A stretch of DNA of 64,000 bases, taken from the NCBI RefSeq assembly GCF_017161565.1, contig NZ_CP066796.1, positions 1,488,001 to 1,552,000 on the forward strand, read 5' to 3'. Source of the DNA: Erwinia amylovora. GTDB lineage: Bacteria; Pseudomonadota; Gammaproteobacteria; Enterobacterales; Enterobacteriaceae. Of this stretch, positions 49,495 to 60,503 are shown piece after piece. Made by a program: the position numbers and the translations under genes. Under the pieces are notes generated by a model. The model worked only from the letters and a program-made list of their open reading frames with translations. It was not told the DNA's origin and did no database searches. The stretch's first letter is position 1. The number at the start of each line of letters is the position of its first letter.

Positions 49495-49646
49495 GCACCC
49501 GTTTCCGTGGCGTACAGCCTGAAGCCGTCTTCGCGGACCTCAGAGTTGCCGGCGTAGCGTAAAGCACAGTGGCCTTATGCGGGTGACGACAGCGCAGCGC
49601 CACAATGCGGCGGGCAGCAGAGATGGCCAAAGCAAAACGGGGGCAT

Positions 49647-49677
49647 AAAAAAAGCCCCGGCCAGAAGGACGGGGCTT
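49647..49677 (-). terminator. Intrinsic terminator of rne
   Basis: On the minus strand AAGCCCCG (49677-49670) pairs with CGGGGCTT (49659-49652), followed by T-rich bases to 49647. It lies 22 bases beyond rne. Confidence 0.92.
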
Positions 49678-49698
49678 AAACTGCGCGGTTTCAGCCTG

Positions 49699-52600
49699 TT
49701 ACGGGCGGGTTGCCGGAGCCGTAGCCAGATGACTGGCTGTATGAGCGCCAGCCGCTCCCTTACCTTCGAAGTTGAAGGCCGGACGTACCCAATCGCTGTG
49801 ACGCTCAGGCTCGGGTTGATAAGCCGGGGCCGGCGCTTTGGTCATCGGAGCGGTAGCATGATGCTTATAAAGACCCGCCTGCAGCGGGGCAGAATCGACC
49901 GGTTCATCGCGCGCCGGAAGCGGTGCGTGGGGTTCTTCTGCTGCTGAATGCTGTTCTGCCGCTGCCTCGGGCGAGTTCTGCACCGCGACAACCTGCTGCT
50001 TAACCTCTGTGCCAGGTTCCACGGGGGCTACGCGGGTGGTGGCTGCAGCCTGCTGTACGGACACATCCACCGCATTAACAGACACCGCTTCTGCAGGTTC
50101 GGGCTTCACTGGTTCAGCCGGGACGGCTTCGGCCGCCGTTTTTGCCGCTACCGCTTCATCCGCAGCGGAAATCACCGCAGGCTGCTGATTGACCGGAGCA
50201 TCAATAGCTGCGCTATCTTCGGCCGCTACCGGGGTAATTTCAGGCTGATGAACTGACGCTGCTTCGACAATCTCTACAGCTTCGGCCTGTTCCATCGCCG
50301 AAGCTGATTCCACCGCCGGAGCAGCTTTCACCGCCGGAGCAGCTTCCACCGCCGGGGCAGCTTTCACCGCCGGAGCAGCTTCCACCGCCGGAGCTGCTTC
50401 CACCGCCGGAGCTGCTTTCACCGCCGGGGCAGCTTTCACCGCCGGAGCAGCTTCCACCGCCGGGGCAGCTTCCACCGCCGGGGCAGCTTTCACCGCCGGA
50501 GCTGATTCCACCGCCGGAGCTGCTTCCACCGCCGGAGCTGCAATGCTTTCCGTCACGCTGGCGTGCATTGCAACGGTTGCCGCCGTGTCCACCGCTTCCG
50601 GCTGGGCTTTATCAGCATGGCCGTAGGCAGGCACCACAGAATGGGGATGCTCTTCATGGGTTTCATGGTCGCTAACCTGGGCTACCGGGTAGGAAATCCA
50701 CACTTTACCTGACGCCGATTCCGGCGATGCGGCGGCGTGAGCCAGCGGCATAGGTGACTGTGTAGGATAGCGCTCGTCACGGTAGCGACGTCGGCGCTGA
50801 CCGCTAACCCGCAGGTGGCGCGGCGATCGGCGAGAGCGACGAGGCATATTGTTACCATCGCGATCGTCATGATCTTCCGTTTCCACTACGGACTCGCCAA
50901 CGGCAGGAACAGCAGGTTCGCTCTCATCGGGCGCGAACGAGCGGGCTGCAGTCTGTTCAGCGGTTTCAATACGCACTTTCTGGTTAAGCTGGCGCTGTTT
51001 ACGGCGCGGCATCACCTCTACGCTCTGCTCTTCAACCTCAGGAGCGGGCACGTTTTCGACTACCGGCTCAGGGATTTTTTCTTCCTGCACCAGAGGACGT
51101 TTTTCTTCCTGATTTTGACCAGAACGGCGACGCTGGCGATCCTGACGCGGCTGGCGTGGCGGAGTGGTTTCGCTGCGCTCGAACTCGTCCGGCACCATAC
51201 GTTCACTGCGCGCATCGGTTTGCTGCGCATTGCGACGATTGTTATTACGGCGGTCGTCACGACCTTCGCGGTTTTCGTTACTGCGCTCACGCGGTGCGCG
51301 TTCGTTACGCTCTGCGCTGCGATCGTTGCGGTCATTACGCTCGTTGCGGTCATTACGCTCGTTGCGATCGCCGTTACGATCACGACGGTTATTTTGACGG
51401 CGATTGTTACGACGCTCGCCGCGCGGTGCGGAGGCTTCAGCGCTTTTCTCTTCAACTGCCGGCTGCGGTGGCTGTTGCGCTGGCTTCTCTGGCGCAGCAA
51501 ACAGTTTCTTCAAGCCGCTGACGATGCGGCTAACCAGGCCTGGCTGGGCTGGAGAAGCAGGGGCCGGGGTTTTGACCGCGGCTTTTGTCACGGCGGGTAC
51601 AACCGCGACTTCATGCGGTGCCGGTGGTGCATCTGGCATCACAAAAGCGGCGAGGGCAGGCTGCTCCGGGCTTTTGCGCTCGGCGTGTTCTTCTTCAGAA
51701 GGCAGCGCCATTTCAGCTTCATGCAGTTTCGGCAGGTGATAGCTCAACGTCTGAGTTTCTTCACCACTGCGCACGCGCAGTACCGAATAGTGCGGAGTCT
51801 GCATATTATCGTTAGGGACGATAATAGCGCGTACGCCGCCCTGGCGTTTCTCAATGGCGCTTACCGCCTCACGCTTTTCGTTCAGCAGGTAGGAGGCCAC
51901 CTGTACCGGCACGATGGCGTGGACTTCTTTGGTATTCTCTTTCAGCGCTTCTTCTTCAATCAGACGCAGAATAGAGAGCGCCAGCGATTCATTGTCACGG
52001 ATCGTGCCGGTGCCGCTACAGCGCGGGCATACGTGATGGCTGGACTCACCCAGTGACGGACTGAGACGCTGACGCGACATCTCCAGCAGGCCGAAACGGG
52101 AAATATGGCTGATCTGGATGCGTGCACGATCCTGACGTACCGCTTCCCGCAGGCGATTTTCAACCGCACGCTGATGGCGAACCGGGGTCATATCAATAAA
52201 GTCTATGACGATCAGACCACCGAGGTCACGCAGGCGCAGCTGGCGGGCAATCTCGTCGGCAGCTTCAAGGTTAGTATTAAATGCCGTCTCTTCGATATCG
52301 CCGCCGCGAGTGGCGCGGGCAGAGTTGATATCAATAGCGGTCAGCGCTTCGGTGGTGTCAATGACAATCGAACCGCCTGAAGGCAGGCGCACTTCACGCT
52401 GGAAAGCGGATTCAATCTGCGACTCGATCTGGTAATGGCTGAACAGGGGAATTTCACCGGTGTAAAGCTTGATTTTGCTGCTGAAATCCGGGCGTCCCAA
52501 GGCGGCGATATGCTGGCGCGCCAGCTCAAGCACCTTCGGGTTATCAATCAGGATTTCGCCAATGTCCTGGCGCAGATAGTCACGAAAAGCCCGTACAATG

Positions 52601-53238
52601 ACGTTGCTTTCCTGATGGATCAGAAACGGAGCCGGGCGGCTGTCAGCGGCTTTCTTAATGGCTTCCCAGTGCTTGATGCGGAAACCTAAATCCCACTGCA
52701 GGGCTTCGGCAGATTTGCCCACGCCGGCGGTGCGCACAATCAGGCCCATGCCGTCGGGTAGTTCAAGCGAGGAGAGCGCTTCTTTCAGTTCGGTACGGTC
52801 ATCACCTTCAATGCGGCGCGAGATACCGCCAGCACGCGGGTTATTCGGCATCAATACCAGATAACTTCCCGCCAGACTGATAAAAGTGGTCAGAGCTGCA
52901 CCTTTATTGCCGCGCTCTTCTTTATCTATCTGAACAATCACTTCCTGACCTTCACGCAGCACATCCTTGATATTGGGACGGCCATGAGCGTTGTAATGAG
53001 AAGGGAAGTATTCGCGGGAAATTTCTTTCAGAGGCAGAAAGCCGTGCCTTTCGGCGCCATAATCAACAAATGCGGCTTCAAGACTGGGTTCAATACGGGT
53101 GATCTTGCCCTTATAGATATTGGCTTTTTTCTGTTCGTGCCCCGGACTTTCAATGTCCAGATCGTACAGGCGCTGTCCATCGACAAGGGCAACACGCAAC
53201 TCTTCTTGCTGAGTGGCGTTTATCAGCATTCTTTTCAT
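49699..53238 (-). CDS. rne: Rne, ribonuclease E
   Basis: This 1179-residue endoribonuclease is the scaffold of the RNA degradosome (E. coli: 1061 residues). The N-terminal half has the S1 domain, the DNase I-like site with Asp in [12 protein letters not shown] and [13 protein letters not shown], and the zinc link CPRC near residue 404. An amphipathic membrane anchor ([16 protein letters not shown]) follows near 570. An Arg/Asn-rich RNA-binding stretch spans about 605-675. The C-terminal end ([16 protein letters not shown]) matches the PNPase-binding tail. Between them, residues 901-978 are a hexapeptide repeat that accounts for much of the extra length. rne is divergent from rluC. Confidence 0.97.
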   Translation of the reverse strand: MKRMLINATQQEELRVALVDGQRLYDLDIESPGHEQKKANIYKGKITRIEPSLEAAFVDYGAERHGFLPLKEISREYFPSHYNAHGRPNIKDVLREGQEVIVQIDKEERGNKGAALTTFISLAGSYLVLMPNNPRAGGISRRIEGDDRTELKEALSSLELPDGMGLIVRTAGVGKSAEALQWDLGFRIKHWEAIKKAADSRPAPFLIHQESNVIVRAFRDYLRQDIGEILIDNPKVLELARQHIAALGRPDFSSKIKLYTGEIPLFSHYQIESQIESAFQREVRLPSGGSIVIDTTEALTAIDINSARATRGGDIEETAFNTNLEAADEIARQLRLRDLGGLIVIDFIDMTPVRHQRAVENRLREAVRQDRARIQISHISRFGLLEMSRQRLSPSLGESSHHVCPRCSGTGTIRDNESLALSILRLIEEEALKENTKEVHAIVPVQVASYLLNEKREAVSAIEKRQGGVRAIIVPNDNMQTPHYSVLRVRSGEETQTLSYHLPKLHEAEMALPSEEEHAERKSPEQPALAAFVMPDAPPAPHEVAVVPAVTKAAVKTPAPASPAQPGLVSRIVSGLKKLFAAPEKPAQQPPQPAVEEKSAEASAPRGERRNNRRQNNRRDRNGDRNERNDRNERNDRNDRSAERNERAPRERSNENREGRDDRRNNNRRNAQQTDARSERMVPDEFERSETTPPRQPRQDRQRRRSGQNQEEKRPLVQEEKIPEPVVENVPAPEVEEQSVEVMPRRKQRQLNQKVRIETAEQTAARSFAPDESEPAVPAVGESVVETEDHDDRDGNNMPRRSRRSPRHLRVSGQRRRRYRDERYPTQSPMPLAHAAASPESASGKVWISYPVAQVSDHETHEEHPHSVVPAYGHADKAQPEAVDTAATVAMHASVTESIAAPAVEAAPAVESAPAVKAAPAVEAAPAVEAAPAVKAAPAVKAAPAVEAAPAVEAAPAVKAAPAVEAAPAVKAAPAVESASAMEQAEAVEIVEAASVHQPEITPVAAEDSAAIDAPVNQQPAVISAADEAVAAKTAAEAVPAEPVKPEPAEAVSVNAVDVSVQQAAATTRVAPVEPGTEVKQQVVAVQNSPEAAAEQHSAAEEPHAPLPARDEPVDSAPLQAGLYKHHATAPMTKAPAPAYQPEPERHSDWVRPAFNFEGKGAAGAHTASHLATAPATRP
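50305..50538 (-). repeat. 18-bp tandem repeat inside rne (hexapeptide repeat)
   Basis: Thirteen near-identical 18-base units encode [12 protein letters not shown] or APAVES (residues 901-978 of RNase E), followed by a worn unit ASAMEQ. Units alternate Glu and Lys at the fifth position. Their similarity suggests recent expansion by slippage or unequal recombination, so copy number may vary among strains. Confidence 0.95.
51324..51359 (-). repeat. Two exact 18-bp repeats in the Arg/Asn-rich part of rne
   Basis: The unit CGTTGCGGTCATTACGCT occurs twice in direct succession (51324-51341 and 51342-51359) and encodes part of the RNERND repeats at about residues 627-638. Similar but worn copies flank it. 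Confidence 0.85.
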
Positions 53239-53860
53239 CGTAACTTACTCATTATTCTTACATTATTGACAAAGCTACGGGCAAAGTAACGCTGGACGTG
53301 AGGAACCGATGACCCCGTGTCTTATCGCAAAGCCGTCAACCTCCCGGTTGTCGCCAGCTCAAGGGGCGCAAATACTCGGTAGCCTGTTTTACATATGGAA
53401 AAACAGCGCTTTGAAGGGGGCCGCCAGTGAATGACCAGGTGAACCAATCCCGCTTTATCGTCCAGGCTGCAACCCGCAGCCCGCTAAATGCCTGATTGCT
53501 CACTACGTCTTACGCCATTGCTGCGCGTGTGGGCTATCCGGCAAAATTGCTTATTACACCCTGTCGATTTCGCCTGCCATTCTGCAGCACGACGAAGGTC
53601 CTGGGTTTACGCTATTTATTACCCTGCATTCACAAGTTTTAGCGTCAAAAAACGTAAACATTATTTCATTGCTAAGCAGGTGATCGCAAGGTGACTTTAT
53701 CCGCGTGACCAAGTTTCTTGCAGTTTTCAGAAGAGATTGCAGTGCTTTTCTGCAAATTGTCTAAAAACCGTTCATAACCCGGCAGTGATAACCGTCTCAG
53801 TCAGTTAAGCACATAAAAAGAGGTGGCGCTATCACAGCGCACTATTTAGAATCGCCGACC
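53239..53860. other. Divergent rne-rluC control region
   Basis: These 620 bases carry the long untranslated leader of rne and both promoters. In E. coli the rne leader is about 360 bases and folds into hairpins by which RNase E limits its own mRNA. The last bases before the start (AATAATGAGTAAGTTACG on the minus strand) look as I recall them from E. coli. I did not assign the hairpins. A 68-codon frame at 53488-53694 is not supported. Confidence 0.65.
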
Positions 53861-54823
53861 ATGAAAACCAATACTCCAGCCGTACATTTTATTGCCATCA
53901 CCGCTGATGAGGCGGGGCAGCGTATCGATAACTTTTTACGCACCCAGTTGAAAGGGGTGCCGAAAAGTATGATTTATCGCATTTTGCGCAAGGGCGAAGT
54001 GCGGGTAAACAAAAAGCGCATTAAACCAGAATATAAACTGGAGGCCGGGGACGAAATACGTATCCCGCCGGTGCGTGTGGCGGAGCGTGAAGAGGAAAAC
54101 GTTTCACCCAAACTGGCTAAAGTCGCCGCGCTTGAAGCCGCCATCATCTATGAAGATGATTATCTTCTGGTGATGAATAAGCCTTCCGGTACGGCGGTGC
54201 ACGGCGGTAGCGGCCTGAGCTTTGGGGTGATTGAAGGACTGCGCGCCCTCCGCCCTGAGGCGCGTTTTCTTGAACTGGTGCACCGTCTGGACCGTGATAC
54301 CTCGGGCATTTTGCTGGTCGCGAAAAAGCGTTCCGCATTGCGCTCCCTTCATGAGCAACTGCGCGAGAAGGGGATGCAGAAAGACTATCTGGCTTTGGTA
54401 CGCGGCCAGTGGCCGTCTCATGTGAAAGCGGTGCGTGCGCCGCTGCTGAAAAACATCCTGCAAAGCGGCGAGCGGGTGGTAAAGGTCAGCAGTGAAGGCA
54501 AGCCGTCTGAAACGCTGTTTAAAGTGGAAGAGCGCTACGCCATTGCCACATTGGTGAAAGCCAGCCCGGTAACCGGGCGTACGCACCAGATCCGCGTGCA
54601 CACGCTGCATGCCGGGCATCCGATCGCGTTTGACGACCGCTACGGCGAGGCCGGGTTTGACCAGCAGCTCAGCGGCACTGGCCTTAAACGCCTGTTTTTA
54701 CACGCTGCAGCACTGCGCTTCACCCACCCAAATACCGGGGAGATAATGCGCGTGGAAGCGCCGCTTGATGAACAGCTGAAGCGTTGCCTGGCGGTGTTGC
54801 GAAAAACCGCCATCATCGGCTGA
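53861..54823 (+). CDS. rluC: RluC, 23S rRNA pseudouridine synthase
   Basis: This 320-residue enzyme makes pseudouridine at positions 955, 2504 and 2580 of 23S rRNA (E. coli numbering). An N-terminal S4-like domain ([23 protein letters not shown]) is followed by the RluA-type catalytic domain with Asp in [18 protein letters not shown] and [21 protein letters not shown]. Its start matches E. coli (MKTNTP). Confidence 0.97.
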   Translation: MKTNTPAVHFIAITADEAGQRIDNFLRTQLKGVPKSMIYRILRKGEVRVNKKRIKPEYKLEAGDEIRIPPVRVAEREEENVSPKLAKVAALEAAIIYEDDYLLVMNKPSGTAVHGGSGLSFGVIEGLRALRPEARFLELVHRLDRDTSGILLVAKKRSALRSLHEQLREKGMQKDYLALVRGQWPSHVKAVRAPLLKNILQSGERVVKVSSEGKPSETLFKVEERYAIATLVKASPVTGRTHQIRVHTLHAGHPIAFDDRYGEAGFDQQLSGTGLKRLFLHAAALRFTHPNTGEIMRVEAPLDEQLKRCLAVLRKTAIIG

Positions 54824-54861
54824 CTGCCTGTGTGCGACGGCGGCATCCTGATGGCGGGCTA

Positions 54862-55443
54862 TTAGCCAGCCAGCGGGTTAAGCCCGGCTTTCCTTAACAT
54901 CTCTGCCAGCGCAATCAGCGGCAGCCCGACCAGCGTATTCGGGTCGCGGCCTGATAAGCGGTCAAACAGCGTAATTCCCAGCCCCTCACTTTTAAAACTG
55001 CCCGCGCAGTCCAGCGGTTGCTCTTTACGCACGTAGCTTGCAATTTCACCCTCGCTTAACGTGCGGAAATGGACGCTGAAGGGTTCGCACAATTGCTGCA
55101 GAGTAGCGTCACGGCTGTCAAACAGGGCCAGGCCGGTGTAAAACACCACGCTTTGCCCACTGGCGGCGCGCAGCTGCGCAAGGGCATTAGCTTCACTGTG
55201 TGGTTTACCGCAAATTTTGCCGTTGAGAACGCATACCTGATCGGCACCAATAATCAGATGGTCGGGGAAAAGGGGGGCCAGCGCCCGCGCTTTAGCAACG
55301 GCCAGGCGCGTGACCAGTTCGGTTGCCGGCTCATTCGTCCGCGGAGTTTCGTCTGTTTCGGGTGCTGCGCTTATAAAAGGCAGCTGCAGCTTGCTTAATA
55401 ATGTTTTGCGATAGGGTGATGTAGAGGCTAATACCAGTTGCCG
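54862..55443 (-). CDS. yceF: YceF, Maf-family nucleotide pyrophosphatase
   Basis: This 193-residue Maf-like enzyme hydrolyses 7-methyl-GTP in the E. coli ortholog, clearing modified nucleotides. It has the Maf N-terminal [14 protein letters not shown], the central [12 protein letters not shown] and the C-terminal [15 protein letters not shown] and [13 protein letters not shown] start it at MRQLVLAST (55441-55443); six extra residues are possible. It is divergent from yceD. Confidence 0.94.
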   Translation of the reverse strand, partial: RQLVLASTSPYRKTLLSKLQLPFISAAPETDETPRTNEPATELVTRLAVAKARALAPLFPDHLIIGADQVCVLNGKICGKPHSEANALAQLRAASGQSVVFYTGLALFDSRDATLQQLCEPFSVHFRTLSEGEIASYVRKEQPLDCAGSFKSEGLGITLFDRLSGRDPNTLVGLPLIALAEMLRKAGLNPLAG

Positions 55444-55551
55444 CATAATTTTTTTCCACAATTTATGGCCAATCGTTATCAGGCATCTTAAACTATGCGC
55501 CGCACTGGATGCGAATCATGGGTGAAAGATGTCGTGATGCGGCCTTTTTCT

Positions 55552-55580
55552 TTGACTCTATGTCGTTACAAAGTTAATAT
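55552..55580 (+). promoter_or_regulatory. Sigma-70 promoter of yceD-rpmF-plsX-fab
   Basis: TTGACT (55552-55557) and TAATAT (55575-55580) are exactly 17 bases apart. Only nine bases separate the -10 box from the yceD ATG, so transcription from here would start about two to four bases before the start codon. Confidence 0.85.
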
Positions 55581-55589
55581 GCGCGCCCT

Positions 55590-56111
55590 ATGCAAAAGGT
55601 AAAATTACCCCTGACTCTCGATACGGTTCGTACCGCTCAGAAACGCCTGGACTACCAGGGTGTTTATACCCCTGAACAGGTTGAGCGGATTGCCGAATCG
55701 GTAGTGAGTGTGGACAGTGATGTAGAATGTGTCATGTCGTTCGCTATTGACAATCAGCGTCTGGCAGTACTGAAAGGTACGGCCGAAGTTTCTGTGACGC
55801 TGTGCTGTCAACGCTGCAACAAGAATTTTCCGCAACATGTCCACGTATCGTACTGTTTCAGCCCGGTCGTCACTGACGAGCAGGCCGAAGCACTGCCGGA
55901 AGCGTACGAGCCGATCAACGTCAACGAGTTTGGCGAAACCGATCTGCTGGCAATGGTAGAAGATGAAATCATCCTCGCCCTGCCTGTCGTTCCGGTGCAT
56001 GATTCTGAACACTGTGAAGTGTCCGAGGCGGACATGGTCTTTGGTAAGCTGCCTGCAGAGGCGGAAAAGCCAAATCCATTTGCCGTATTAGCCAGTTTAA
56101 AGCGTAAGTAA
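55590..56111 (+). CDS. yceD: YceD (DUF177), large-ribosome-associated protein
   Basis: This 173-residue protein of the DUF177 family is widely cotranscribed with rpmF and is linked to 23S rRNA accumulation in plants and bacteria. It has the Cys pairs in [10 protein letters not shown], the acidic [22 protein letters not shown] and the C-terminal [12 protein letters not shown]. The start [11 protein letters not shown] agrees with E. coli. There is no ribosome binding site, in keeping with a leaderless start. Confidence 0.95.
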   Translation: MQKVKLPLTLDTVRTAQKRLDYQGVYTPEQVERIAESVVSVDSDVECVMSFAIDNQRLAVLKGTAEVSVTLCCQRCNKNFPQHVHVSYCFSPVVTDEQAEALPEAYEPINVNEFGETDLLAMVEDEIILALPVVPVHDSEHCEVSEADMVFGKLPAEAEKPNPFAVLASLKRK

Positions 56112-56125
56112 TAGGAGTAAGGTCC

Positions 56126-56296
56126 ATGGCCGTACAACAGAATAAACCAACCCGTTCCAAGCGTGGCATGCGTCGTTCACACGATTCTCTGACCACTGCA
56201 GCACTTTCCGTAGATAAAGTTTCTGGCGAAACTCATCTGCGTCACCACATCACTGCGGATGGTTACTACCGCGGTCGCAAGGTCATCGTAAAGTAA
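56126..56296 (+). CDS. rpmF: Ribosomal protein L32
   Basis: This 56-residue 50S subunit protein begins [20 protein letters not shown] and ends [14 protein letters not shown] at 56114-56117 precedes ATG 56126. It lies 14 bases after yceD and 22 before plsX, the classical ribosome-lipid operon. Confidence 0.98.
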   Translation: MAVQQNKPTRSKRGMRRSHDSLTTAALSVDKVSGETHLRHHITADGYYRGRKVIVK

Positions 56297-56318
56297 TTCC
56301 GCAGCTCGCGGCGCGACT

Positions 56319-57353
56319 TTGAAACGCCTGACCCTGGCGATAGATGCCATGGGCGGGGACTTCGGTCCCCGCGTGACGGTGCCTGCATCACTGCAGGCAC
56401 TGGCTTCTGATCCGCAATTGCATCTTCTTCTGGTCGGCGATCCCGACATCATCACGTCATTACTTGCCACAGCGGATTCAGCCTTACGGGCGCGCCTGCA
56501 AATTATTGCTGCCGAATCGGTTATTGCCAGTGATGCCAGGCCTTCTCAAGCGATCCGCGCCAGTCGTGGTTCTTCCATGCGCGTGGCGCTGGAGCAGGTG
56601 GAACAAGGGCGGGCGCAGGCCTGCATCAGCGCGGGTAATACCGGTGCGCTGATGGGGCTGGCAAAATTATTATTAAAACCGCTGGACGGCATCGATCGCC
56701 CGGCGCTGATGACCGTTTTACCGCACCAGCAGCAGGGTAAAACCGTGGTGTTGGATTTAGGCGCTAATGTCGATTCGGACAGCGCCATGCTGGTGCAGTT
56801 TGCCGTAATGGGTGCCGTGGTGGCCGAAGAAATATTGGCCATAAACCGGCCCCGGGTTGCTTTGATCAATATTGGTCAGGAAGAGAGCAAAGGGTTGACG
56901 TCCATTCGTGATGCTGCGGCCGTACTGCGCGCTTCAGCGGACGTTAACTTCATTGGCTACCTCGAAGGCAACGAGCTTCTTACCGGTAAGGCGGACGTGC
57001 TGGTCTGTGACGGGTTTGTTGGCAACGTCACGCTGAAAACGATGGAAGGCGTGGTAAGAATGTTCCTTTCGCTGATGAATTCACAGGGCGAAGGTAAAAA
57101 AAGGGACTGGTGGTTGAGATTATTGGGGCGCGTCTTGCAGAAGCGTCTGGCCAGGAAATTCGGCCACCTCAACCCCGACCAGTACAATGGCGCTTGTCTG
57201 TTAAGATTACGCGGCACCGTAATCAAAAGTCATGGTGGAGCTAATCAACGCGCATTTACCGTGGCGATCCAACAGGCAGAGCAGGCGGCGCGGCGGCAAG
57301 TTCCCGAGCGGATTGCTGCGCGCCTTCAAGCTGTATTACCTAAGAGTGACTGA
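56319..57353 (+). CDS. plsX: PlsX, acyl-ACP:phosphate acyltransferase
   Basis: This 344-residue peripheral membrane enzyme makes acyl phosphate from acyl-ACP for phospholipid synthesis. It keeps [37 protein letters not shown] and [18 protein letters not shown]. The start is TTG 56319 ([13 protein letters not shown]), where the family begins. It ends shorter than E. coli PlsX (356), with LPKSD. Confidence 0.95.
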   Translation: MKRLTLAIDAMGGDFGPRVTVPASLQALASDPQLHLLLVGDPDIITSLLATADSALRARLQIIAAESVIASDARPSQAIRASRGSSMRVALEQVEQGRAQACISAGNTGALMGLAKLLLKPLDGIDRPALMTVLPHQQQGKTVVLDLGANVDSDSAMLVQFAVMGAVVAEEILAINRPRVALINIGQEESKGLTSIRDAAAVLRASADVNFIGYLEGNELLTGKADVLVCDGFVGNVTLKTMEGVVRMFLSLMNSQGEGKKRDWWLRLLGRVLQKRLARKFGHLNPDQYNGACLLRLRGTVIKSHGGANQRAFTVAIQQAEQAARRQVPERIAARLQAVLPKSD

Positions 57354-57359
57354 GCGTAC

Positions 57360-58313
57360 ATGTATACGAAGATTATCGGTACGGGCAGCTATTTGCCCGA
57401 GCAGGTGCGGACTAACGCCGATCTGGAAAAAATGGTGGACACGTCAGACGAGTGGATTGTCACTCGTACCGGTATCCATGAACGTCGCATCGCCGGCCCG
57501 AACGAAACCGTGGCAACCATGGGTTTCCAGGCAGCCATACGTGCGTTGGAAATGTCCGGCATTGATAAAAACGATATTGGGCTGATCGTCGTTGCCACCA
57601 CCTCTTCCAGTCACGCTTTCCCCAGTTCAGCCTGCATGATCCAGCAGATGCTGGAAATTGAAGATGCGGCTTCATTCGATCTTGCGGCAGCCTGTGCGGG
57701 CTTTACCTACGCGTTGAGCGTGGCCGATCAGTACATCAAAAATGGTGCGGTAAAAAATGCGCTGGTGATTGGTGCCGACGTGTTGGCGCGCATGCTGGAT
57801 CCTGACGATCGCGGCACCCTTATTTTGTTCGGTGATGGAGCCGGTGCCGTGGTGCTGGGAGCCAGCGAAGATCAGGGCATAATCTCTACCCACCTGCACG
57901 CCGATGGGCGTTACGGCCAGCTGTTAACGCTGACTAATCAGGATCGCCAACGCCAGGAAAACCCGTCTTATGTCACCATGGCCGGCAATGAAGTATTCAA
58001 AGTTGCTGTGACCGAGCTGGCGCATATCGTCGAAGAAACCCTGCAGGCAAATAATCTTGATCGCACCGCTATCGACTGGCTGGTGCCGCATCAGGCAAAT
58101 CTGCGCATTATCAGCGCCACTGCCCGCAAGCTGGGCATGGATATGGACAAAGTCGTGGTGACGCTTGACCGCCATGGCAATACGTCTGCGGCTTCTGTTC
58201 CTTCGGCGCTGGACGAAGCGGTTCGCGATGGTCGTATTCAGCGTGGACAGCTGGTTCTGCTGGAAGCTTTTGGTGGCGGGTTTACCTGGGGTTCGGCGTT
58301 GGTTCGCTTTTGA
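57360..58313 (+). CDS. fabH: FabH, beta-ketoacyl-ACP synthase III
   Basis: This 317-residue enzyme starts fatty-acid synthesis by joining acetyl-CoA and malonyl-ACP. The Cys-His-Asn triad is visible in DLAAACAGF near residue 112, VPHQANLRI near 244 and [11 protein letters not shown] near 274. It starts six bases after plsX, at [15 protein letters not shown] as in E. coli. Confidence 0.97.
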   Translation: MYTKIIGTGSYLPEQVRTNADLEKMVDTSDEWIVTRTGIHERRIAGPNETVATMGFQAAIRALEMSGIDKNDIGLIVVATTSSSHAFPSSACMIQQMLEIEDAASFDLAAACAGFTYALSVADQYIKNGAVKNALVIGADVLARMLDPDDRGTLILFGDGAGAVVLGASEDQGIISTHLHADGRYGQLLTLTNQDRQRQENPSYVTMAGNEVFKVAVTELAHIVEETLQANNLDRTAIDWLVPHQANLRIISATARKLGMDMDKVVVTLDRHGNTSAASVPSALDEAVRDGRIQRGQLVLLEAFGGGFTWGSALVRF

Positions 58314-58346
58314 TCAAAAAGTAATGGCGATTAACAGGAAATAACA

Positions 58347-59276
58347 ATGACGCAATTTGCAATGGTATTCCCGGGACAGGGTTCACAAGCAACAGGCATG
58401 CTGGCCGATCTGGCTGCGGCAAATCCTCTGGTAGAGAAAACCTTTCGTGAAGCCTCCGATGCATTGGGTTACGACCTCTGGCAGCTGGTGCAGCAAGGCC
58501 CTGCTGAAGAATTGAACAAAACCTGGCAAACTCAGCCTGCCTTGCTGGCTGCCTCTGTTGCCATTTTCCGTGTTTGGCAGGAAAAAGGCGGAAAAGCGCC
58601 TGCAATACTTGCAGGGCATAGCCTTGGTGAGTACAGTGCCTTGGTTTGTGCAGGCGTCATAGCATTTGCGGATGCCGTAAAACTGGTCGAGCTGCGCGGC
58701 AAACTGATGCAGGAAGCGGTTCCTGCAGGCACCGGCGCGATGCAGGCTATTATCGGTCTGGATGATGCGTCAATTGCTAAAGCCTGTGAAGAATCCGCAC
58801 AAGGGCAGGTGGTGTCGCCGGTGAATTTCAACTCGCCAGGCCAGGTAGTGATTGCCGGTCATAAAGAAGCCGTTGAACGAGCGGGTACGGCCTGTAAGGC
58901 TGCGGGTGCCAAACGTGCGTTACCGCTGCCAGTCAGCGTGCCTTCTCACTGTGCGCTGATGAAACCCGCAGCGGACAAACTGGCGGTCGCTCTGCAACAG
59001 CTGACATTTAATGCGCCAGTCTTCCCGGTAGTTAACAACGTAGATGTGAAGATTGAAACCGCGCCAGAAGCAATCCGCAGCGCACTGGTCCGTCAGCTTT
59101 ATAGTCCGGTACGCTGGACGGAAAGCGTAGAATTTATTGCCCGGCAGGGTGTCATCTCCCTGTTGGAAGCCGGTCCCGGCAAAGTGCTGACCGGATTGAC
59201 TAAGCGTATTGTTGACACGCTGACGGCGGCGCCGGTTAACGACCAGGCCAGCCTGTCAGCAGCGCTTGAACAGTAA
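58347..59276 (+). CDS. fabD: FabD, malonyl-CoA:ACP transacylase
   Basis: This 309-residue enzyme loads malonate onto ACP. The active Ser lies in LAGHSLGEYSAL near residue 92 and the catalytic His in VPSHCALMKPA near 201. AGGAAATAAC precedes ATG 58347. Confidence 0.97.
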   Translation: MTQFAMVFPGQGSQATGMLADLAAANPLVEKTFREASDALGYDLWQLVQQGPAEELNKTWQTQPALLAASVAIFRVWQEKGGKAPAILAGHSLGEYSALVCAGVIAFADAVKLVELRGKLMQEAVPAGTGAMQAIIGLDDASIAKACEESAQGQVVSPVNFNSPGQVVIAGHKEAVERAGTACKAAGAKRALPLPVSVPSHCALMKPAADKLAVALQQLTFNAPVFPVVNNVDVKIETAPEAIRSALVRQLYSPVRWTESVEFIARQGVISLLEAGPGKVLTGLTKRIVDTLTAAPVNDQASLSAALEQ

Positions 59277-59290
59277 CACGGAGAGATAAA

Positions 59291-60025
59291 ATGAGCTTCG
59301 AAGGAAAAATCGCGCTGGTTACCGGTGCAAGTCGCGGCATTGGCCGTGCTATCGCAGAAACCCTGGCGGCACGCGGTGCTAAAGTGGTGGGAACGGCGAC
59401 CAGCCAAAGTGGTGCCGATGCCATCAGCAGCTATCTGGGCGATAGCGGTAAAGGGTTGTTGCTGAATGTGACCGACGCAACTTCTATTACCAACGTGTTG
59501 GAAAATATTCGTGCCGAGTTTGGCGAAGTGGATATTTTAGTCAATAATGCAGGCATCACGCGTGATAATCTTCTGATGCGCATGAAGGATGATGAGTGGC
59601 AGGACATTTTGGACACTAATCTGACTTCCGTATTCCGTTTGTCAAAATCGGTAATGCGAGCAATGATGAAAAAACGTGCGGGTCGAATTATTACCATTGG
59701 CTCCGTAGTTGGAACAATGGGTAATGCGGGGCAGGCAAACTACGCGGCAGCAAAAGCGGGTTTGATTGGCTTTAGCAAGTCACTGGCGCGTGAAATTGCG
59801 TCTCGTGGCATCACCGTTAACGTCGTGGCACCTGGTTTTATTGAAACCGACATGACGCGCGCGCTAAGCGAAGAACAGCGCGCGGGCATTCTGGCGGAAG
59901 TGCCGGCGGGTCGTCTTGGCGGCGCGCAGGAAATCGCCAATGCCGTTGCATTTTTAGCCTCTGACGAAGCAGCCTACATCACTGGTGAAACGCTGCACGT
60001 CAATGGCGGAATGTATATGGTTTAA
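59291..60025 (+). CDS. fabG: FabG, beta-ketoacyl-ACP reductase
   Basis: This 244-residue NADPH-dependent short-chain reductase catalyses the first reduction of each fatty-acid cycle. It has the TGASRGIGRA cofactor loop, NNAGITRDNLLMRM, the catalytic Ser in IGSVVG and YAAAK, and the C-terminal VNGGMYMV. It starts 14 bases after fabD. Confidence 0.97.
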   Translation: MSFEGKIALVTGASRGIGRAIAETLAARGAKVVGTATSQSGADAISSYLGDSGKGLLLNVTDATSITNVLENIRAEFGEVDILVNNAGITRDNLLMRMKDDEWQDILDTNLTSVFRLSKSVMRAMMKKRAGRIITIGSVVGTMGNAGQANYAAAKAGLIGFSKSLAREIASRGITVNVVAPGFIETDMTRALSEEQRAGILAEVPAGRLGGAQEIANAVAFLASDEAAYITGETLHVNGGMYMV

Positions 60026-60178
60026 AAATCACGAAATAATTTGCGTTGTTTGGGGCAAAAGCCGCAAAATAGCGTAAAATCGTGGTTTGACCAGCCGAGA
60101 TTTAGTTGCATCTTTTTCACCATTTTATACACTACGAAAACCATCGCGAAAGCGAGTTTTGATAGGAAATTTAATAGT

Positions 60179-60415
60179 ATGAGCACTATCGAAGAACGCG
60201 TTAAGAAAATCATTGGCGAGCAGCTGGGCGTTAAGCAGGAAGAAGTTGTTAATACTGCCTCTTTTGTGGAAGATCTGGGCGCTGATTCTCTTGATACCGT
60301 TGAGCTGGTAATGGCTCTGGAAGAAGAGTTTGATACCGAGATTCCAGACGAAGAAGCTGAGAAAATCACTACCGTTCAGGCTGCTATTGATTACATCAAT
60401 GGTCACCAGGCGTAA
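60179..60415 (+). CDS. acpP: AcpP, acyl carrier protein
   Basis: This 78-residue acidic carrier protein holds growing acyl chains on phosphopantetheine at the Ser of [19 protein letters not shown]. It would also supply the acyl chain to the LuxI-type synthase and to LpxL in this window. ATG 60179 ([11 protein letters not shown]) is the family start; the longer reading from 60041 is not real. The 153-base gap before it probably holds its own promoter. Confidence 0.98.
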   Translation: MSTIEERVKKIIGEQLGVKQEEVVNTASFVEDLGADSLDTVELVMALEEEFDTEIPDEEAEKITTVQAAIDYINGHQA

Positions 60416-60426
60416 GTGAGCATCTC

Positions 60427-60454
60427 CAGGCGGTCATTCGACCGCCTGAGTTTT
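60427..60454 (+). terminator. Hairpin between acpP and fabF
   Basis: CAGGCGGTC (60427-60435) pairs with GACCGCCTG (60440-60448), followed by AGTTTT. It probably ends part of the abundant acpP transcript before fabF. Confidence 0.75.
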
Positions 60455-60503
60455 ATCTGAACATCCCACAGAGTGTCAATATTTCCCTCCCTGGAGGACG
60501 AAC

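Noticed and set aside
50305..50538. The regular repeats as a CRISPR array
   Set aside because: The 18-base units are contiguous, without spacers, and lie in frame inside rne.
50815..52056. A 413-codon frame opposite rne
   Set aside because: It is antisense to the repetitive Arg/Pro-rich part of RNase E; its composition is explained by that gene.
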